Assembly (NCBI GenBank): GCA_033439765.1
Contig: JAULSN010000003.1
Span: 1,054,001 to 1,118,000 of the forward strand
From: Lasiosphaeria ovina
Taxonomy: Eukaryota > Ascomycota > Sordariomycetes > Sordariales > Lasiosphaeriaceae
Direction of reading: 5' to 3'
Length of the DNA: 64,000 bases
Position numbers and translations under genes: made by a program. The notes beneath the pieces were generated by a model. That model ran no database searches and was not told the origin of the DNA. It worked only from the letters and a program-made list of their open reading frames with translations. Shown here piece after piece: positions 58,297-64,000 of this stretch; positions within the stretch are counted from its first letter, which is position 1, and each line of letters opens with the position of its first letter.

Positions 58297-60358
58297 TATT
58301 AATACTAGGTTAACCGAAAATATAAAGGAGGACGACCTAGTAGAGGAGGCTTTAAACTAAGCTAGAGAGGTAGTAGATTACGTAATAACGGAATACTATA
58401 GGACGGAGGATTATATAGGCTATTCCGCGATAATAATAGGCTTAAATACTTTATTTATAGAAAATAGGGCTATTAGTCTAATAAATACCCCGTATCGGAA
58501 CGCTAATTATAGAAAGCTTATTAACGAAGATATTTCTAAGAATACGGCTTGGAAGAGCCTAACTTCGAAGCCTTCCTAATCGAGTACGAAGGCGTAGAAC
58601 TAGGCGAAGCTAAAGAAGAAGAAGATAACTACCTCGAGACGTAGCTTATAGAGAACGCCGCGAAAATATCTAGTCTATAGTTCGAGAGCTTCGTTATAGA
58701 ATACGGCCTAATTAACGGTATAAAGATAACTAACCTTCTTAATAACTAGGTAATAATATACGCGATAATAGAAGCTAACCTATTTAAGTAATCTCTAAAC
58801 GAGCCTATATTACTCTTCTATTTTAAGAGCCGCTATAATTTAGAGACCTTCTAAGGTATTATACCTAATATAGGTATAGCCGGTATATTAATAGCTAGCG
58901 AGAACTAAGTTAAGGTATTATAGAAGAAGATCCCGGGTATTAAGATCGATATATTAACGGCCGGATAATACCGCGTACGGTTCGGAGATAACTTAGAGAG
59001 TATATCCCTCGGAATAGTAGCTATAGAGACCCTATTTAGCGTTATTAACTTCTAAATCGTTCCGGCGAATACCCCGTTTCTACTTTACCTCTCCGATATA
59101 GATAAATATAATATCTATCTTAATAATATCCTTAACCTCCTAATTTATTAGGGAAAGGGCTACCTAATCGTACGGAAATAGGGTTATCCCTAGCTCCTAT
59201 TAGACGACCTTAAGAGGACTATCGTATAGTACTACCTTACGGAAATAGAGCTACGCTAACTATACCGACGATTCGGTTACCCGGTAGTAGAACGCCTATA
59301 TAAGGTACTTATACGAGTAGGTTACGATAATCTAGAGTACGATATTATTAAAAAGATTAATAAGTTTTACTATTAATACTAATTATATAGTAGTAACCCT
59401 AGTAAATTCAGATTTACCCTCTACGACGATATCGACTTTAATTACCGGGTACTAATAGACGTTATATATCTCGATAGAAAACTAGTTATCTATACTATCG
59501 ATAAGGCTACCTCTTTCCAGGCTATATAATTCCTCTAGAATATAACGGTAAAGGTAACCTAGAATATAATCCGAACGATATAGATTAATATATATATCGG
59601 ACTACCTAATATTATCGTTACTAATATAGGAACTAACTTTATAGTAGAAGACTTCGTTAATAACGCCTATAGCTTATCGATCGAGGTTATAAAGGTCCTA
59701 GTAGAAGCCTATAACTCTATTAGTAAGCTAGAACGATATTACGGACCGCTCCGCCGAGCCTATAAAGTTATCTCGGTAGATCTATACGGCCTTAATATAA
59801 CGGTAAACTAAGCCTTCTAAATAGCCGTTAAGGTAGTTAATAATACTATAGGACCTAACGGCCTAGTATCTACCCTCCTTATTTTTAAAGTATACCCTAG
59901 GATAACTATATCATTACTATAGTCTCCCTCTATTAAGGCCCGAGCGAAAGCGGTACGAAAGGCGATAATAGAGATATATACCCTTAAGGTAAAGAGATAA
60001 GTATCTAATACCCTAGGTACCCGTAACGGCCCAAATAACCTAAATACCCTCAACCTTCCTCTCTAGAGCGAGGTAAAGGTATAGCGAGAAGGCTAGAAGT
60101 AGACCGGCCCGTATATACTACTCGTACGTAATAGATAGACCTATATAGTTAAAGTTAACGGTAAGCCTACGAATTTCCGTATCGTAGTAGTCAAACTATA
60201 CTACCGTAATAACTTAACGGTTACCCCGGCCCTCGAAGAGAGTAGAAAGCTCCCTCATAACGAGGCCGACGGCGATAACGAGTAGACCCCCCTACCGGAA
60301 GAACCCCGGGTACTAAGACGGCGCGGACGCCCGCCCGGATTAAAGAATAAGCCGAAGC
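58297..60358 (+). pseudogene. Copia protease-like and integrase remnant
   Basis: After the gag remainder, a protease-like segment (GDNLESISLGIVAIETLF, NTPFLLYLSDIDKYNIYLNN, about 58985-59130) precedes the integrase. Integrase landmarks: LYRRFGYPVVERLYKVLIR (mutated HHCC zone), LIDVIYLD (first Asp), VTNIGTNF (second Asp now Asn, a TG-to-TA change) and SKLERYYGPLRRAYK (Glu). Ends in a basic linker RRRGRPPGLKNKPKP directly before the solo-LTR-like insert. Confidence 0.8.
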
Positions 60359-61154
60359 CGAGCTGTTAAACTGCGTGCCTATATAGGCCTAAACTCAGCA
60401 CCTATACAGGGTGCGCCGTACTCACAGGCGTAGCGGAAGCGGTAGTGTAGCAACGGCAGGGAGCCAGTTACAGGATAGGTCGTAGGGAACTATGCCCCAG
60501 ACCAAGTGCAGGGTAGGTCGTAAGGAACTGTGCCCTAGACCAAGTGCAGGGTAGATCGTAGGGAACTGTGCCCTACGGTCCGATATAACAGTGCTTCTGC
60601 AAGGCACTGAGGGAAGCAGGCTGACTGACTACAGGTCTGTAGAACTCTGCTACAGGCCTGCCACTCAGACTGTGAGGACTCTGCTCAGCAGTCTACCTCG
60701 TAGGCTGTAGGGGACTCTGCCCTGCAGTCAGGGTCTTCGGGACCAACTGTGGGTGCTGAAGAAGACGGAGAGGAGTTGTATTATAGAAGGTGTATAGTAC
60801 AAAGAGTGGTGAGTGCAATGCTTGCTTGCTTAGAGAAAGGAAATCTATCTAAGGAAAGGAACAGGTCTATATAGACCTAAGGTGGGCTCTCTAGAAGGTT
60901 CTAGAGACCCACAGGCTCCGTAGACAGCTCTATATTCTACAGTCTTCTAGTGAGCTTGTCTTACGTATGCCAAGGCGTATAGGGGTTTCGAGAAGGTGCT
61001 GTGGGGCAAAGTAAACAATCTGGGTATAGCGCCTTCAGCCCCCACACAACGACCACAACGCTCACAACACCAACACAGCCACTGTGATGCCCTATACCTT
61101 AGGGCCCTACAGGGACCTTGTTGCCCTAGTGACTAGCCACACTTCAACACGAGC
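60359..61154. mobile_element. Solo-LTR-like insertion, 786 bp, within copia pol
   Basis: 60364-61149 begins TGTTAAACTG and ends TTCAACA (TGTT...AACA ends), flanked by the 5-bp duplication CGAGC (60359-60363, 61150-61154). Removing it and one duplication copy rejoins the copia frame (KPKPS-PTIDIAIAKG). No coding domain. Retains abundant CpA/TpG, unlike its surroundings. A solo LTR is the simplest reading; a short non-autonomous element is possible. Confidence 0.85.
60463..60578. repeat. 38-bp tandem repeat inside the solo-LTR-like element
   Basis: Three imperfect copies of a 38-bp unit with core GCAGGGTAGGTCGTAAGGAA and CTGTGCCCTAGACCAA. Confidence 0.85.
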
Positions 61155-62060
61155 CCCACTATAGATATAGCGATAGCTAAAGGCATAACCCTTATAATAG
61201 CCTACCTAACGGTAAAAGAGAATAAGGACTATAACCTCGCGGTAAGGCTCCGTAAGGAAGGGAAGATTCTAGCGGCTAGCGAGCCCTTCTCCCTATCTAA
61301 TTAAACGGAAGTCGATACTCTAATTAGCCGAGGAGTCTTTATATTCTAGAAGTATAATCCGGTAAAGTATAGAAATATACGTATCTTTAAATTACGTATA
61401 GTTAGAGAGGTTAAGGGTAAGGAAACGGACTCCCCGTACGAGAAGTCCCGGCTTATAATCTAAGGCTATAGCGATTAGGGTAAAGAACTAGTACTAATAT
61501 AGAGCCCTACGATCTAACGAGCGAGCTAACGGATCCTGGTTACCCTAGCACCCTCCCTTATATAATAAGGAATAATACTATAGATTCGAGATATTATATA
61601 GGTATATATATAGTCTATAACGGAGCTATAACGAACGATCCTAGCCTACCTACCCGAGTAAATCCGCTATATCTACCCAAAAGGAATAATAATGGAAGTC
61701 GTTAAGCCGCTATACGGTATCGCTAAAGTAGGTACGTACTAGTAAGCGACCTATTTCAAGTACTACTACGAACGGCTTAATATGGTTACGTTAATATACG
61801 ATCTATACCTACTAATTATATTAAAGGAATTAGAGTATTTTATAATCGTTAGTATATAAATAGACGATATAATCGGACTTACTAACTTAGGATTTGAAGC
61901 CCTGGAGGAGGAAATAATTAAGGAAGCTAAGTTTACGGCTAAGCCGAAGTAGATACTAACTACGGCTAACCCGCTCGTATTTAACGGATATATCTTAACC
62001 CGAGAGAACGATATACTCGCCCTAAAGTAAAAGAAATAAGGCGAGAAGCTCAGAATAGTA
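61155..62060 (+). pseudogene. Copia reverse transcriptase remnant
   Basis: Stretches IRYIYPKGIIMEVVKPLYGI and RLNMVTLIYDLYL precede the catalytic box, preserved as IDDIIGLTN (61859-61885) with a stop at the residue before it. KEAKFTAKPK and NPLVFNGYILTREND follow. Many TAG/TAA. Confidence 0.85.
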
Positions 62061-62259
62061 ACTAATACCTAGGAATATGTAGAGTAGCGGGTACGAGGTA
62101 TATATATCGCTTTAATCTATTAACTAGAGGTAGTATTTAACCTATCGGCTATAGCGTAATATAAGGAACCTATAAAGGAAGATATCGCTAGGATAAATAA
62201 GCGTATTAAATAGTAGATAGATAATATCGATAGAGGTATTAACTATACCCCTCTTAACC

Positions 62260-62760
62260 TATATACGGCGAGACTATTCGTCTATATAGACGGTTTATTC
62301 GCTAATAATAAGGACTTGAGCTCGTAAATCGGGTATACGATCTTCCTAGCGAATAAAGAAGTAGATAAAGAAGGTTTTATTATAATAGGGAACCTAATCT
62401 ACTAGTTATCGACTAAGTATAAGCGGATTACTCGTAGCGTACTCGTATAAGAGGTTTATACTATGGCCAACGGTATAGATACGGGAATCTATTTTAGCGT
62501 AACGATTAATATGATCTTAACTAAGCTAGGAATCCCGAATATCCCGATAATCGTTTATACCGACTCTTTCTCCCTATATAACTATCTAGTCAAGCTGGGT
62601 ACTACTAAAGAGAAGCGGCTTATAATCGATATTATAAGTATAAGGTAGTTATATAAGAAGCGAGAGATCTTCGAAGTCCGATAGATCAACGGAAGCGATA
62701 ACCCGGCAGATACGATAACGAAGTCATTACCGAACCGGGCCTTATAAACCTTTATTAATA
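62260..62760 (+). pseudogene. Copia RNase H remnant
   Basis: Starts TARLFVYIDGLFANNKDLSS, followed by YTMANGIDTGIYFSVTINMI and VYTDSFSLYNYLVKLGTTKE, ending NGSDNPADTITKSLPNRAL. These are signature blocks of fungal copia RNase H. The 62463-62648 portion has no stops. Confidence 0.9.
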
Positions 62761-62876
62761 CCAATATATTGAAGGTAGGGATCTAGGCTTTGGTAAAACG
62801 GAATAAGAAGGACCGTAGCGAATAGGATTAAGATCTAGGAGGGCACATAGTTATTGGAGGAAGAAAAGACTGCTAG

Positions 62877-63178
62877 TGTAGGAATTACCGATCAATCAGA
62901 GTTCCTAAGGCTAATGCGGCTCGGCGGGCCGCATAGCCCTGATTGGTCAGTTAGGAAGAATAGTGGGCCCGGCTCAGGTATACGGGTCATCTGTTATGAC
63001 ACGTGACCTTAGTACGTATAGGCCATCCCTGTGTGGGTAGCCCACTTCCCTAAAACCACTAGCACCCTGTAACCTTAGTTGATAGACAACATATAGATAA
63101 ATACATATAACCACCTACCCCCAACCTTACGCTTCAGTTACTATAGTGACTATTGCGAATGACCTTGTCATTCCAACA
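62877..63178 (+). repeat. Copia 3' LTR
   Basis: 302 bp, intact TG...CA ends (TGTAGGAATT to CCAACA). Preceded by a purine-rich GGAGGAAGAAAAGA stretch at 62856-62869, a candidate polypurine tract. Confidence 0.95.
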
Positions 63179-63183
63179 ACGTC

Positions 63184-64000
63184 TAACAATTAAATAAATA
63201 AAATCGAGTAATTTACTTAGGTAGTATCTTAGCTTAAGGGTAAGATTTATCCATTTTTGTAAATGAGGAAGACGGGAATAGAGACTTAATAGGCGACGTA
63301 AACTGGGTTTTATATGACTTTGGGGAGAAGGGAAGAGGAGCGAAATGGGATTAGGTTAGGGTGGGGAGGGGAGGGGAGGGGAGGGGAGGTATCCCAGTTT
63401 TAGGCTACCTATATCCCAAAAACTAGGACCTCGCGAAAAGTCGCCATTCGAACGGCAAAGTACTGCCTACTCGTCTAAACCATATTTGGAGATTTCTCTG
63501 ATCATTTCCTGAGCAGCGCCTGAGTAGCGCCTGAGCAAAATGGCTAGGGGTGGTGCGGGTGACTGGGGTTGGTGAGGGCAACTTTAGGGTAAAACAACAT
63601 CCCTTGTTACGTGACCTCGGAGCTCCCCACAGAGATATTACGGGAGATGTATTGAGCTTCTCCAGTCCTTGCACTTCATAGTCAATTCTTATCCCACCAA
63701 CCTTAAACCGCTGCACTAATCACACCAAAGTTATGGGAGAGACACCAGCCTCGCTCGGTCCAAACCATTTAATTGTAATTGCTTGCTCTCGAATACAAGT
63801 AACCAGCTTGGCACTTTGTGGGTGTCCACGCCACGAGAGGCTCCCGTAATACGCTCAGCCCCAGGGTCTGTGACCAAGGGACTCATCGACCTGGTGATGA
63901 CAAAACCGCCCACCCCTCAAACCACCACAAAACGGCACCATTCCGCCCTGTATATCATTTTGACCTTACTGCCTCAGGCTGCTTTGTAGTTTTGACCAAA
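63184..64000. other. Right flank of the retrotransposon
   Basis: No gene supported. Contains a GGGGA pentanucleotide microsatellite (63362-63389) and CTGAGCAG-type words (63510-63540). Confidence 0.5.

Larger units (their letters stand above)
49506..63183 (+). mobile_element. Ty1/copia LTR retrotransposon carrying two nested insertions
   Basis: Bounded by 302-bp LTRs (49511-49812, 62877-63178) and the 5-bp target duplication ACGTC (49506-49510, 63179-63183). Domain order on the plus strand is gag, protease-like, integrase, reverse transcriptase, RNase H, which is copia order. Removing the inserts at 51382-58296 and 60364-61154 (each with one duplication copy) reconnects the reading frame. 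Host sequence is about 5.9 kb. Almost every former CpA/TpG is now TpA and stops are frequent, so the element is dead. The LTRs differ at 19 sites by my count, all CA or TG versus TA. Confidence 0.95.

Noticed and set aside
63420..63490. tRNA-like sequence on the minus strand
   Set aside because: A GTTCGAAT loop and D-loop-like GGTTTAGACGAGTAGGC occur, but the stems do not close into a cloverleaf.

Overview
The window is nuclear DNA of a filamentous ascomycete, most likely a Sordariomycete. The support is short GT-AG introns (about 50-150 nt), GC-rich genes with long gene-free spacers, fungal-specific families (Zn2Cys6 regulator, fungal rhodopsin-like 7TM protein, DAL5-type permease), and transposons mutated in the manner of repeat-induced point mutation (RIP: CpA/TpG converted to TpA). 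The genus cannot be given from sequence alone.

Left half (1-24.7 kb), a housekeeping-type gene region: the C-terminal part of a Zn2Cys6-type regulator (+), a mucin-like single-pass membrane protein with a decapeptide repeat tail (-), a large leucine-rich-repeat protein (+), an Asn-rich small protein (+), a possible stand-alone FHA-like protein (+), the dolichol-phosphate mannose synthase subunit DPM3 rebuilt from three exons (+), an unidentified 752-aa nuclear-type protein (-), a mitochondrial oxidoreductase-like-domain protein (+), xanthine phosphoribosyltransferase XPT1 rebuilt from three exons (-), a helical hypothetical protein (+) and a tRNA-Gly(GCC) (-).

Middle (27-36 kb), accessory metabolism: a six-exon DAL5/allantoate-permease-family MFS transporter (-), divergent from a four-exon fungal rhodopsin-like 7TM protein (+), then a four-exon FAD-dependent monooxygenase (-). 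They could serve uptake, sensing and oxidation of small organic compounds, but nothing in the sequence proves a shared pathway.

Right part (36-64 kb) is gene-poor and decaying: a four-exon model with a DUF6594-like membrane tail (-), a frameshifted CorA-like membrane protein (+), an intron-bearing tRNA-like gene, a stop-ridden gene remnant, a degraded Tc1/mariner transposase, and from 49.5 to 63.2 kb a nested retrotransposon block. A Ty1/copia element (302-bp LTRs, target duplication ACGTC) is interrupted by a Ty3/gypsy chromovirus on the minus strand (253-bp LTRs, duplication GCCCC) and by a 786-bp TGTT...AACA element resembling a solo LTR (duplication CGAGC). Both complete elements are RIP-mutated; the 786-bp insert is not obviously so. 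I found no convincing new multi-gene system; the retrotransposon nest and the strand polarity of its RIP mutations are the most interesting signals.
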